Positions 36,195 to 47,994 of a stretch of DNA of 64,000 bases are shown here, one piece after another. The notes under the pieces were generated by a model. That model saw only the letters and a list, made by a program, of their open reading frames with translations. It was not told the origin of the DNA and searched no databases. This DNA comes from Combretum micranthum. Taxonomy: Eukaryota > Streptophyta > Magnoliopsida > Myrtales > Combretaceae. The stretch is from the NCBI GenBank assembly GCA_024138025.1, contig JAMXBD010001205.1, positions 310,001 through 374,000 on the forward strand. Reading direction: 5' to 3'. The translations under genes and the position numbers were made by a program. How positions within the stretch are numbered: the stretch's first letter is position 1; each line of letters opens with the position of its first letter.

Positions 36195-36813
36195 GGGGAT
36201 TGTACGAAAATACCATACATCTTAAAAATTAATATGAAAATATGATATTTTCAAAACATATTCCGTATATAATCAACTGGAAATGCATTCAGAAAACGTG
36301 TTCGAATATTTATACATAAAATGTAATCACTGAACATATTCATGTAGGGTTTTATTTAAAAAAAAAAAGATCGAATGCACTTAGTTTTTTTTTTAATTTT
36401 TTAAATTTCTTCGGGCGCATTCACTAAATGCGCCCAAACTCATCTTATTTTTGCAAAGTTAAAATTGCAATTGAAGTACGAATGACTATAAGAATCGAAT
36501 TGGATACCCAATCGCTCAATGATGGTAGAGACAACCATAGTTGAAAATAATGGTGGGTAGGCTAAGATAGACAATTTAGAGAGAGAGAGAGAGAGAGATA
36601 TGATTAAGGGGGATTTTTATGAGATTTCAACTTTGCACCCAAAGAAATTTAAAAAAAAAAATTAGTTTGTGTGCATTCAATAAAAACAAATAAATAAAAT
36701 ATTTCGAGTGCATTCAATGAATGTGTTTTCAGTCAATTATGTATGGAATATGTTTTGGAAATACCGTATTTTTTATTAATTTTAAAATGTATAATATTTC
36801 CATACTAGCCCTT
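36195..36813. mobile_element. MULE-type foldback element with perfect 9-bp target duplication
   Basis: GTTAAAAGA stands on both sides (36186-36194 and 36814-36822). The ends GGGGATTGTACG and, on the complement, AAGGGCTAGTATGG open inverted repeats of about 150 bases, including ACATATTCC(A/G)TA on both arms. The interior has a perfect hairpin GGGCGCATT/AATGCGCCC (36413-36435) and a (GA)n run (36576-36598). There is no transposase. Confidence 0.85.
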
Positions 36814-37015
36814 GTTAAAAGACTATACCAGCTATTTACTAAAAGCCAACACAAAATGCATACAAATATTTAGATTATCTTGCCACAACTTGATGTGTAC
36901 ATTGAATCACTTTGAAAACTTTTTTTTTTACACTAGATGAAATGAATGTAAGATGCAAAAGGCAATCTCCATCACATAACACATAAAAAAAAAAATAATA
37001 ATTTACCACAAAACT

Positions 37016-38387
37016 GGATCACTATCAAAGAAATCATTTAAAGTTAACCTTAACCATAGAAAGATAGATGTAGCTACCTTATTTCTATTTTGAAAAATCA
37101 AAAACCATTTATAATAAAATAAATTATAGTGATAATTACAAATTATCCTATTAAATTTTATCTAGGTGCAAATCTACCTTCTTAACTTGCAAAATACATT
37201 ATTAGACCTCCTGAACTTTCAACATTTAATACAATTAAGGACAATTAACATTTTCCATGTATACTTTCAAAGTTTATAGAGTAAATTTGCATATAGATGA
37301 AAAGTTTAGGGGGGGAATCTATTATAGGTGAAAATTCCATAGGGTAATTTGTAATTTTCTACATTTTGTTTTAATGAAAAACATTGATTATCCATAACTA
37401 TGCCAATTTTTTTATAGTTTAAAGAGTCCAAAAATACACTTTGAAAGGCTAGAAGGTGAATTTGTGCTTAGATAAAAGTTTAAGGGGATAATTTACAATT
37501 TCTTCTAAAATATATTAAGTTATTAGGAAAATCCAATAGAGATGCTAAACTTTTAGATGAAATGTTGCATGAAATGAATCTTTTATGGGATGGGAGTTAT
37601 TGCTAGTACAATTTACTATACACCATCAATCTTATACTCAAGAAGTAACTTTAGAAATTTCCTTTTTTCCAATGCAAGAAGGTGTACCTATAACTTGTTA
37701 CCCTAGTCTTCCTCTCTTGATCAATTCCTAACTTAACTAGGAAAAGAAAAACACATAAATAAAATTAAACACCACTTATGGATATGGTTGGTTGCCATAA
37801 AAAAAAAAAAGTAAGAATTGTTATTTATTTTAAATTTTGATTTTTTTCAAAAATAATACATAGAGTAGGTTGAGCTTTTCTACTTGCAAGTAAAAATGAA
37901 CTTGAAAAATGTTAATTATTCCTTTCAACATGTCATGGAAAACATCTATGCATCATTATATAACGTATTATTACCTTCATATATACTCATCGAAGATGAA
38001 GAAGAAAATAATAATAGTGATGATAATTCAAGAAATAGGGAGTTTTGCACTAGTCTAAAAGATAACATGAACTATAAGAAAATTTTCATCAAAGATGACA
38101 TTTTCAAGGAAATTATTTAAAAAACCTTGACAAGAAAAGAAATAATACAAAAGCAAATAAAGATCACTGCAAAACCATTATCATATAACACAATTATGAA
38201 TTAAAAGATTATTTTCATTTAGAATGCCATTTTTAAGAAAACTATTCATAAAACCTTTATAAGAGTTGAGGTACCACAAACTTATACTAAAAAGGTCAAA
38301 TCAACAACATCTAGTACTGTTAAACTATCATCATAGAGTACAATCTTGCACAATGTAATTCTAATTTTAAGAAAAGCTCAAACCATA
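37016..38387. repeat. array unit 1
   Basis: Landmarks at 37016 (GATCACTATCAAAG), 37587 (GGGAGTTATTGCTAGTACAA), 37885 (CTACTTGCAAG) and 38300-38360. It holds the shared insertion 37131-37502. Confidence 0.8.
37131..37502. repeat. insertion shared by array units 1 and 2, copy in unit 1
   Basis: GATAATTACAAATTA at the left and GGGGATAATTTACAATT at the right are roughly complementary ends. The same insertion, at the same site, is present at 38791-39162. Other units lack it. Confidence 0.7.
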
Positions 38388-38499
38388 AGAGTAAATCACA
38401 ATCAAAGAAATCACTTAAAGCCAGCTTCAACCTTAAAAAGATAGAGGTACCTACCTTCTTTCAATTTTTTTTTTTAAAAACCATTTATAATAAAAGAGA

Positions 38500-38776
38500 T
38501 AATGTCGCAAATGGCATTTGAACTTAAGCAAAATATACAATTAGATACTTAAACTTTGAAAATGATCAATTTAATACCTAAACTTTGAAATTGATCAATT
38601 TCGTAACCGAAAATCTTTAAAATTAAATTAATTTAATGCCTGAAAGAACTTAATGAAGGTATTGTTAGCATATACAAAAAGCTTTTTCACGAACTAAATT
38701 TGTTAATTTAAAAGTTATATACTAAATTGATCAATTTCAATTGTCAAAGTTTAGGTACCATTTGTGACATTAATCT
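38500..38776. mobile_element. MULE-type MITE in array unit 2
   Basis: Left end TAATGTCGCAAATGG and right end CCATTTGTGACATTA are inverted repeats that extend through AATTGATCAATTT words. TAAAAGAGA (38491-38499) and TAAAAGAAA (38777-38785) form a 9-bp duplication with one change. It is absent from unit 1, so it arrived after the units separated. Confidence 0.75.
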
Positions 38777-38790
38777 TAAAAGAAAATATA

Positions 38791-39162
38791 GTGATGATTA
38801 TAAATTACCACATTGAACTTTAACCTAGGTGTGGATTCAACCCTTGAACTTTTAAATTGCACCATTAAATTTCCTAAACTTTCAACATTTAGCACAGCTA
38901 AGGATAATTAACATTTTTAATGTAAACTTTGAAAGTTTATGAGCTAAATTCACATATACATGAAAATTTAGGGGGTAAATCCATACAAAGGTGACTATTT
39001 GAGAGAGGTAATTTGCAAATCCCACATTTTGTTTTAACAGAAAAGGCTAATTGTCTTTAACTATTCTAATTTTTAATAGTTTAATGGGTATAAAAGTACA
39101 CTTTGGAATTTCATAGGGTGAATTCGCATCTAGTAAAAGTTCATGGAGGTAAGTTGCAATTT
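38791..39162. repeat. insertion shared by array units 1 and 2, copy in unit 2
   Basis: Colinear with 37131-37502, including the TTAGGGGG and TTTGTTTTAA(T/C) landmarks. Confidence 0.7.
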
Positions 39163-40157
39163 CCCCTAAAATATATTAAGTTAATGGGAAAATCCAATAG
39201 AAATACTAAACCTTTAGATGAAATGTTATCTAAAATGATTCTTTTATGGATGTGAGCTACTACCGGTACAATAAATTATACACCATCAACCACAAAATCA
39301 AGCTATAATTTCAAAAATTTCCTTTTTTTTTTCCACTAAAAGCAAATGTAGTAATATTTCATAACTATATCACCTCTAGTCTTCTTCTCTCCTTCAATTT
39401 CCCAACTAATTAGGAAAAGAAAAACATATAAAGAAAAACACTCCTTATGGATATCGTTGGTTGCCATCAACAAACTTAAGCATAGTTATTTATTTCAATT
39501 TTTAACTTTTTCAAAAATATATTATAAAGTAAGTCTAGCTTTTCTACTTGCACATCAAAATGAAGTTAACATATGTTAATTATTACTTTCAATATATCAT
39601 AGATAATCATTTCTTGTGGAAAGCTTTTAAGCTTTATTATATAACATTATTACTAGTTCTTCCTTTCACTATGTTACATAGAATTATGTCCGCAGAAAGC
39701 TTCTAAACATTATTACACAAGATTATTACTATGCTAATATGCTCATTGAGAAGAAAGAAGCAATAACGACAATGACAACTATGATGATGATGCAAGGAAT
39801 ATATTGTCTAGCACTAATTCAATAAATAAGAAGAACTACAAGATAATTCTCATCGAAAATGATATTTTTAGAAAACTATTTGAAAGCCTTGATAAGAGCT
39901 GCAATGGTACAAAACTAGATTGAAAAAAAAAGGTCACTATTAAACCATAAGCATAGAAGGTATTCATGCACCATGTAATTCCAGATATAAGAAATGTTCT
40001 AACAATAAGGATGGATAGATGGGATCACATAAAATAAGTATTAACTTTTGAAATATGGTGTTAGCTTATTTCTTCCTTTGAAGAATCAAAATCCACTTCA
40101 TTATACTCCATTATGTGATATGAATCATTTATGGGATGAGAATAATTCTTGGTACAA

Positions 40158-40740
40158 TGACGTAGCATAAAAACATAAAACAAAATAGACTTAACACACC
40201 AGTTGAATCAAAAGATCAAAGCTTGCAAAAGATTGCAACATTCTTGAGATAAATCTCAATTAGGGTTTTGAAAGAGTAATAATAATGTTCTACTCTCAAA
40301 AGAGAGAGTCTAGAGACTATATATACTAACACATAGAAGCTCGAAAGATGAAACAAAAATAATTCGCCAAAATAAAAGCTGGAAGATAGGCTGGTGGCCT
40401 TAGAATATTGTCATAAGGTAGCCTTTAAAAAAAAACAAAAACAAATAGATCACTGTATGCCAGCCAAAGGTTGGCAGCTTTTGTTGATACGTCGACAGCA
40501 TAAGATGCTGATGTTCCTTCTATTGAAAATCCACAACCATGGTGCGAGTCATGGTACAATCTGGGAACTTGGCTTCAATTCAACACCAACCATCAAGGTC
40601 GGCAGCTTTCATTCCTAGGCTGGCAGCCTTCATGCAAAAAATGGCTGCATTGACTAGTTTGTACATGCTTCTTTGCTCGTCCTTTCTTCGACTTGTCCCG
40701 CTTGTCTAAATAGTCCATGGCTAAGTCTTCTACTGCATTA
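40158..40740 (-). repeat. 3' LTR of the CRM-like element
   Basis: On the plus strand it starts TGACGTAGCATAAAA and ends TACTGCATTA. It contains GC words such as GGTTGGCAGC and GGCTGGCAGCC. The outer end, in sense orientation, is TAATGCAG rather than TG, as fixed by the target duplication. Confidence 0.88.
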
Positions 40741-43700
40741 TTCTCCCCCACTTGCAAAAAGCTTGACCCCGAGTTCTCTTCTGGATATAAAGGAACATCA
40801 TCAGGATGAAATGGGTACAAATCTGCAACATTGAAAGTCCTTGAAATAGCCATGCTCTCAGAAAGCTCCACTACATATGCATTGTTATTAATTTTCTAAA
40901 CAATCCTATAAGGTCTATACTTCTTTGGTTACAACTTGTTATACTTTCCCATAGGAAGCCTCTTTTTTCTCAGGACCACCATCACCTGGTCCCCTACTTC
41001 AACAACTACTGCTTCCTATGCTAGTCTGTTGCCTCTTTATATTTGGCATTGGCCTTTTTCAATCCTCTCCTTGACTCCAGTAGTAGTAGTAGAACGCTAA
41101 CTTTCAGCCATATGCTTTGCTGGAATACTGAGCTTAATTGATTTTGGGAGTTTCACCAAATCCAGTGCATGCTATGGTGTTTCAATATAGACTATAGAGA
41201 ATAGAGACTTCCATGTGGTCTTGTGGATTGAACTATTGTAGAAAAATTCAACTTAAGCCAAAGATAGATCCCACAACCTTGGTTTCTCTCCACAAATACT
41301 TCTGATCAAGTTACCAAGGGTCCTATTAGTGACTTCCATCTGCCCATTTGTCTATGGATGAGCTGTAATACTATAATTCAAGGGAGAATCAATCATATAT
41401 CAAAGGGTCTTCTAGAAATAGCTAAGAAATTTGGTATCTTAGTCAAATGTAATAGACTTTAGTACCCCATGTAGGTGGACTATCTCCTTGAAGAATAGCT
41501 TAGCAATGGCTTGGGCATCTGCAGTCTTCCTATGAGGAAGAAAGTAAGCCATCTTGGAAAACCTATCAACCACAACAAAAACAAAGTCAGCACCTCATTG
41601 GGTATGAGGCAAACCAAGAACAAAGTCCATGGAAAGGTCTTCCTAGATGCTCTTAGGCACGGGCAAAGGTGTGTATAGGCTAGTGTTCTAAGATTGCCAC
41701 TTGGATTTTTGACAGATATAACATCTTTAGACAATTTTCCCAACATCCTTCCTCAACTAAGGTCAATAATACTTTTTAGCCACTGCAGCAATAGTTTTAT
41801 CTATTCCCAAATGTGTTACCAATCATCCCCCATGCAGGTCTCTCATTAGCTTCTCCCTTAGAGAAGATTCAAGAATGCATAATTGGTTACCTTTCATTGG
41901 GTACCCTTCATGTACGTGATATTCATTACAAGGTTCCCTAGTGCTATATTTCTCTTAGGTGCCCTTAAAATCAGGATCCCTTACATAGACTTCTTTCATC
42001 TGCTCAAACCTCACATTCTCCACACTTATCACAGGCAGTACTTCATCCCTTCTGCTTAAAGCATCAACTAGTCTGTTTTGTACTCCAGATTTGTGCATCA
42101 GTTTAAATGAAAATTGTTCTAAAAAGTGAATCCACTTAGCATGCATATCTTTGCTAATTCTAGTTTGGTTATTCAAATGCTTCAAAGCTCTATAGTTTGA
42201 GTATAGCAGGTAATTCCTTCCTTACCAAATAGTGTTCCCATACTCTCAAGGCTCTTACTACAGAGTAAAACTCTTTATCATATGTGGACCAAATCCTCCA
42301 GCATCACACAATTTCTCACTATAGAAAGTGACTGTGGTCTCTTTTCTTGAGATAGCATAGCCCTTACTCCTACTCCACTGGCATCACAGTCTACCTCAAA
42401 GAACTTCTCAAATCAGGAAGCTAATACAGGAGCACTACACACTTTCTCCTTTAATACAACAAAACTAGTCTCAACATGCTCACCCATTAGAATTTTCCTT
42501 TCTTTAAGCACTCAGTTAAAGGTGCAACAATCGTATTGAAGTGCCTAATGAATCTCCTATAAAAACTCTCCAACCTAGAAAGCTCCTCAACTCAGTCATA
42601 GCTCTAGGAAAAAGCCATGCCCTAATAGCTCTCACTTTCTCATCATCCACTATAATCCTCTCATTGCTAACAACAAAGCCCAGAAATAACAACCTTTTTT
42701 TTCCATAAAAACACACCTTTTCAAATTTGCATATAGTTTATTTTCAAGCAGAATAGCTAAGATGCTTCTAAGATGCTCTTTATGTTCATCCTCAGTTTTA
42801 CTGTAAATCAGGATATTATCAAAATAATCTACTACAAATCTCCCGATAAAAGGCTTTAATACCTGATTCATAACCCTCATAAAGGTACTGGGTACATTAT
42901 TGAGGCCAAAAGGCATCACTAGCCATTCATAGAGGCCCTCCTTAGTTTTGAAGGTTGTCTTTCATTCGTCTCCAGGCCTGATCCTGTTCTTAATATAGTG
43001 GTAGCCATTCCTCAAATCCACCTTGGAAAAGACAACTGCTCCACTTAGTCTATCCAATATATCCTCCAGGCGAAGGATTAGGAATTTATACCCAATAGTG
43101 ATTTTGTTGATAGCTCTACTATCAACATACATTCGCCAACCGTCGTCCTTCTTAGGTGTCACTAATGCAGGTACAACACATGGACTGAAATTGTCCTTAA
43201 TAAACCCCTTCTGCATTAACTCCTGTACCTTCTCTTGCAAGATCTTTATCTCCTTTAGACTCATCCTGTGGTGTGATAGATTGGGTAAGCTATGTCCAGG
43301 CACCAAATCAATCTGGTGCTGAATATCTCTTAGAAGTGGTAACCCCCCTGGTAAGTCTTCTGGCAGCACTTCTTTGAACTCCTCCATCACTTCCTTTACA
43401 TGCTCTAACACCTCATTACCACTTTCCTCCTCTACTTTCATAACATTCTTCCTAATTAAAGCATGTACCACCCTGGATTCCTTAATAGTCTCCTCCATCT
43501 CCTTTCCTAAATGAGTAATTGTTAGGAAGGAATGCTTCTCAACCTTAGTATCTTTGGAACAGTTGGTCATCTTAAGGGGTAGCAAAGTGTATTTCACACC
43601 ACCCTTCTCTAGTCTATATAAGTTCTCCTTTCCAACATGTTGTGCATTCAAATCATATTGCCAGGGTCGCCCAAATGACACATGACAAGCATCTATGTCT

Positions 43701-44000
43701 ACAATGTCATAATAGACTTTGTCATGGTACTTGCCAGTGGAAAGTAGTACTCGGCATCACTCTTTCACCTCTATTCTCTCAGCAAATTTAATTTGCCCCA
43801 TAGTGTAAGGGTCAGGATGTTTCTCAACTGAAAGCTGCAACTGGTTGACAACCATTCTACCAATTATATTCTCATAACTCCACTATCCACAATCAGATCA
43901 AACACTCTTCCATCAATAGTGTACCTAGTGCGAAATAATTGATGCCACTAAGTGTCTTCCTCCTATTTTGGTGTTAGCATAAGCATCCTAATAACACATG
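40593..44000 (-). pseudogene. pol: pol of the CRM-like element (protease, RT, RNase H, integrase; broken)
   Basis: The protease keeps VDSG (about 43879-43887) but loses frame just after it. RT runs from LPGGLPLLRD (about 43350) through VDSRAINKITI and [12 protein letters not shown] (42919). Its active site reads YFDNILIYS, so the second catalytic aspartate is Asn. RNase H and the following linker are split among frames (about 42500-41955). Integrase wording includes [20 protein letters not shown] (about 41600-41500), and a stop lies between the two Asp of the usual FDRDTKFLS motif near 41416. The last frame (40871-40593) has ISRTFNVADLYPFHPDD, crosses the polypurine tract and ends inside the 3' LTR. 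A stop near 40889 interrupts it upstream. Confidence 0.87.
40741..40756 (-). other. polypurine tract of the CRM-like element
   Basis: On the minus strand AAGTGGGGGAGAA touches the LTR. The polyprotein frame is open across it. Confidence 0.8.
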
Positions 44001-44099
44001 TATGCATAACCTCATCATCATCATCGTTATAATACTCATCATCCCCATTAGGCTCACCGATCTCTCCCTCTTCATTTCACTTTACTATATTCACAGTCT

Positions 44100-45288
44100 T
44101 CCTATTTGGGCACTCGTTCGACCTATGACTTAGTTGATTACAACAATAACACTTACCCATGATAGGTTTAGCATATGGATTATTTTGCCTCTAATTACCT
44201 TTGACCTCAATAGGTCTCTTACCAGCAGCCTTATCATCCTTCTTCTCACCACTCACACCTTACTTCTCCTCATGACCTTTTTTTTTTCTTTTTTAGTCAT
44301 GGATTTGCTATTGCTAGTCCACTCAACTCCATACCTTCTACTTCCTCCATCAAAATGGCTAGTCATATCCTGTAGTATAATCTTGTCCTTAAGTGCCATG
44401 TTTTTTGTCTTATTCAAACTCCTCAATACATTCACCCCAATTTTATCCCTAATTTGCAACTTCAATCTGTCTGCATATCTAGCTACTTTTTAACCTCCAC
44501 TTTCCCTCAAATTATTCCGCTCAACCAACCTCATGAACTCGGCCATAATCATGAACAAATCATTGGCCTTGACGACATCGTGGGTACTATTGGAAAAGAA
44601 TTTGTTCATAATCAAGAGGTAGAAAATCCCATTGTAAGAACTGTTTCATACGGAACCATGTCCGCAAAGGCTACCTACCCTCTCTTTACCTTTTATTCTG
44701 CAATCTATCCCACCAGACATAGGCTTCTCCTTTGAATCTGCAAGCAACCAACCTTACCTTACGCTCCTCCGATACTTCCATGTAGTTGAAAAACTGATCT
44801 ACTTCTGCCAACCAATCTAAAAATTCTTTTATATTTAAATTGCCATTAAAACAGGGAATATCTACCTTCAAGCAAAAATCTCCACCATCGTCCTGATCAT
44901 ATCCATAATAATTCTATCGATATCTACCTTCACCTTCATTGCCTCTCCTAAGCGGTTGCCTCTCTTCAAATAAAACCTCGTCTTCTTCCTCAGAGTCATC
45001 TTTTAAGATTTGTGCCAATTGATTCGCTACGACAAGTTGATTGATTGGGTCGTCATAGGTTTCTTTGGCCCTAGGTGATATCCTAATATCATTCCTGTCT
45101 CTGTAGGTATCGACTGCAATTGTGTCGAAACGCTTGACCAAATCTTCGACAAGCTGCTCTATCCATTGTAATCTTCGATCCATGGCATCGATTACAGTCC
45201 TAAGAACCATTTGATTTGTTCCACGGACTCCCATATCCTGATCACCATCAAGAATGCAACTGCCTTCATCATCATTGCTAGACGCCAT
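44100..45288 (-). pseudogene. gag: gag of the CRM-like element (broken)
   Basis: It starts at 45288 (MASSNDDEGSC), with an acidic region (DDSEEEDEVLFEE) and an in-frame TAG near 44915. The same frame resumes with DIPCFNGNLNIKEFLDWL and EAYVWWDRLQ, the core of plant gypsy gag. After 44686 the frame shifts. A canonical zinc knuckle CYCCNQLSHRSNEC reads from about 44148 to 44107. The protein would form the capsid; it cannot be made from this copy. Confidence 0.87.
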
Positions 45289-45307
45289 CTTAGCAATAAC
45301 TTACTGT

Positions 45308-45319
45308 GCTCTAATGCCA
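45308..45319 (-). other. primer-binding site of the CRM-like element
   Basis: The minus strand reads TGGCATTAGAGC, 10 of 12 matching the initiator Met tRNA type TGGTATCAGAGC, three bases inside the 5' LTR. Confidence 0.8.
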
Positions 45320-45322
45320 CTT

Positions 45323-45890
45323 TGACGCAGCATAAAAGCCTAAAACAAAACAGACTCAACACATCGGTTAAATCAAAAGATCAAAACTTGCAAAAAGATT
45401 GCAACTTTCTTGAGATAATTCTTAATTAGGGTTTTGAAAGAGTAATAATAATATTCTAATATCAAAAGATAGAGTTTAGAGACTATATTACTAACACATG
45501 GAAGCCCTAAAGATTAAACAAGAAAATAATTCATCAAAATAAAAGCTAGAAGATGGGTTAGTGACCTTAGAAAGTTATCATCGAGCAGCCTTTAAAAAAA
45601 ATAAACAGATCATGGCCGGCGGCTTTTCTTAACACATCGGCAGCTTTGTGATATATGCTGGCGACATAAGATGTCGATGTTCCTTCTACTGAAAATCCAT
45701 GGCCATGGCGCGAGTTGTGGTATAATCTGGGAACTCATCTTAAATTCAACACCGGCCTTCATTCTTGGGCTTGCAGCCTTCATGCAAAAAATGGTTTCTT
45801 TGGCCAGTTTGTACGTGTTTTTTTGCTCGTCCATTCTTCGACTTGTCTTGCTTGTCTAAATAGTCCATAGCTAAGTCTTCCACTGCATTA
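45323..45890 (-). repeat. 5' LTR of the CRM-like element
   Basis: 568 bases, colinear with 40158-40740. It contains GGCCGGCGGC (45615-45624) and ACACCGGCC words, better preserved than in the 3' LTR. Confidence 0.88.
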
Positions 45891-46340
45891 TACAATTCAT
45901 TACATACCATGAATTTCATAATCAAGTAGCAATTTGAGATTTTTTCCATGTAAGTGGTTGAATCAACAACTACATCAACCCTTAATCTTCTTCTTTTCTT
46001 CTATTTAATTTTCACCCAATTAAAGAAAGAAAAGAAAAATGAATAAGAAAAAACACCCCTTAAGCATATGGTTAGTTGCTATCCACAAAATTAAGGACTA
46101 TCAACCTTCTTTCAGTTTGGACTTTTCGAACCAAATATCATTAAGTAGAGCTTTTTTATTCTTTCCCATTGTTTACACATCAACATGAATCTAACAATTG
46201 TTAGATCTTTCTTCATTAACTTGTACAAAATCATGTCCTTGGAAAGCTTCTTGAGATTATTATACAAGATTATTACTGCTATATATACTTTGTACAATGC
46301 TAGAAGTAAAAATAATGATGATGATAATGGTAATAATAAC

Positions 46341-46624
46341 AAAGGATAAAGCCTTTTGGTACTTGAACTTTACCCAAGTGGACAATAGACCTAAAATTTC
46401 AAGAAGACCAATTTCATATCTAACCAAACTCTTCTTATCTCGTTTCACTACCTCATCCAATCATTGCTTGACACGTATCCATTACTTCAAGGGACAATAA
46501 AACAGTGATGTAGTGAAAATGGACACCAAAAATTTGACTAGGTAGAAAATTAGTCTCCTTAAAATTTTAGGTATCTAATTGTCCACTTGGCCAAATCTCA
46601 AGAAATAAAAAAGGTTTTTCCCCC
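46341..46624. mobile_element. MULE-type MITE in array unit 3
   Basis: Terminal inverted repeats of about 60 bases include CCAAGTGGACAAT on both arms. TAATAATAAC (46331-46340) and TAATAATAAT (46625-46634) form the target duplication; because this is a simple repeat its exact length is uncertain. Confidence 0.72.
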
Positions 46625-46857
46625 TAATAATAATAATAAAAAAAGAACAACAAACAACGTGGAATATAGAGGGTTTTATACCAATTTAATAGACAACATT
46701 AACTAAAACATAATTCTCATTGAAGATCACATCTTTAGAAAACTATTCAAAAGGGACCTAAACAAGAGCTAAAGTGACCAAAAAAAAAAAAAAAAGATAA
46801 ATTTGGTCATGGCTAAACCAACATCACATAATGCAATCATGCACCATGTAATTTTAG

Positions 46858-46888
<31 letters not shown>

Positions 46889-46904
46889 ATAATAACAACA
46901 ATAG

Positions 46905-47994
46905 TAGATGGATGTGATCAATTAAAGTCAGTTACAATAATATAGAAATAGCTAATTTTTTTACTTCTATGAAAAACCCAAAGCCACATAAAAAATAATG
47001 AAGTATTAAATGATTGTAAAATTTACTGAAATTATTACATCTTTAGATGAAGTATCATGTTAGATGAATATTTTATTAGTAAGAGAATAATTCTTGGTGC
47101 ACTTCACTTTACACCATAAGCCTCATAATCAAATGACAATTTGAGATTTTTTGTGGAAACACAGTATCAATAGCTACATCATCTCCTAATCTCCTTCTCT
47201 GCATCAATTTACCTCACACCTAACTACGGGAAAAAAAAAAAAAAACAAAGAGAAAAAGGACTTCTTCAGCATGCATATATCTAGTTGTCTTTTTGAACCT
47301 AATAGCATTGTGCGAATGAGCTCTGTACATTAGATGGGAATATTTCTTGGTGCACATCATTATACACCTTGAGTATCACAATCAAGTTAGAATTGCAGAT
47401 TTTATTTTATTTTTTCTATGCAATTTTCTCAGTAACTACATAAGCTTCTAATCTTCTTTCTTGTTCTAAATTAGCTCACTTAAATAGAAAAAGAAAAATG
47501 AATAAAGAAAACCAATGCTTAAGCATATGACTAGTTCCCATCCAAAAACTTAATGACTCTCAATTTTTTAACTTTTGACTCTTTAAACCTAATACCATAG
47601 AGTAGGACCAGTTATTCTATTTGTACATCAATATAATCTTAATAATTGTTAGCATTTTCTTAGAAAGCTTCTAGAGACTATTATAAAAGATTATTACGAC
47701 TATATTATATATACTCGTAGAGATAGTAGAAGTAAAGACAATGATGATGATGATTATAATAGTAAAAATGATGATGATATAAGAAATATAGTCCTTTGCA
47801 TGGATCAAATAAATAACTTGAACTACGTGATAATTCTCATCCATGATTACATTTTCATATAGTAATTAAAAAATACGTGACAAGAGGCGTGATGGTGCAA
47901 AATTAGATAAAGAAAAGGTCAATACTAAATTATCATCATGGAATATAATCATGTATAACATAATTCTATATATAAGAGAAATGTTATAACCAAC
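46905..47994. repeat. array unit 4, with an internal partial duplication
   Basis: Landmarks at 46905 and 47995. The AATTCTTGGTGCAC-type landmark occurs twice (47092 and 47352), so about 260 bases are present in two diverged copies. Confidence 0.78.

Larger units (their letters stand above)
38388..40009. repeat. array unit 2
   Basis: Landmarks at 38388, 39245 (GTGAGCTACTACCGGTACAA), 39545 and 39716. It carries the shared insertion plus one later MITE. Confidence 0.8.
40158..45890 (-). mobile_element. CRM-like Ty3/gypsy chromovirus (decayed, complete ends)
   Basis: LTRs at 40158-40740 (3') and 45323-45890 (5') are colinear, about 85 percent identical by eye. TACAA lies on both sides (40153-40157 and 45891-45895) and rejoins an array unit cleanly. 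The minus strand holds a primer-binding site, gag with one zinc knuckle, protease, RT, RNase H, integrase and a polypurine tract. RT wording (DEWKT..F-type, [11 protein letters not shown]) and a polyprotein frame that passes through the polypurine tract into the LTR fit the CRM chromovirus clade. Stops, frameshifts and a lost RT aspartate show it is inactive. Confidence 0.9.
40010..46904. repeat. array unit 3, split by the CRM-like element
   Basis: Unit sequence runs to 40157 (ATTCTTGGTACAA), stops for the element, and resumes at 45891 (TACAATTCATTACATACCATG) exactly in register. The second part also contains the MITE 46341-46624. Confidence 0.88.

Noticed and set aside
37884..38120. 78-codon frame with an acidic Asn-rich stretch
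   Set aside because: The homologous segments of the other array units are closed in this frame; the acidic stretch is the translated GATGAAGAAGAAAATAAT repeat.
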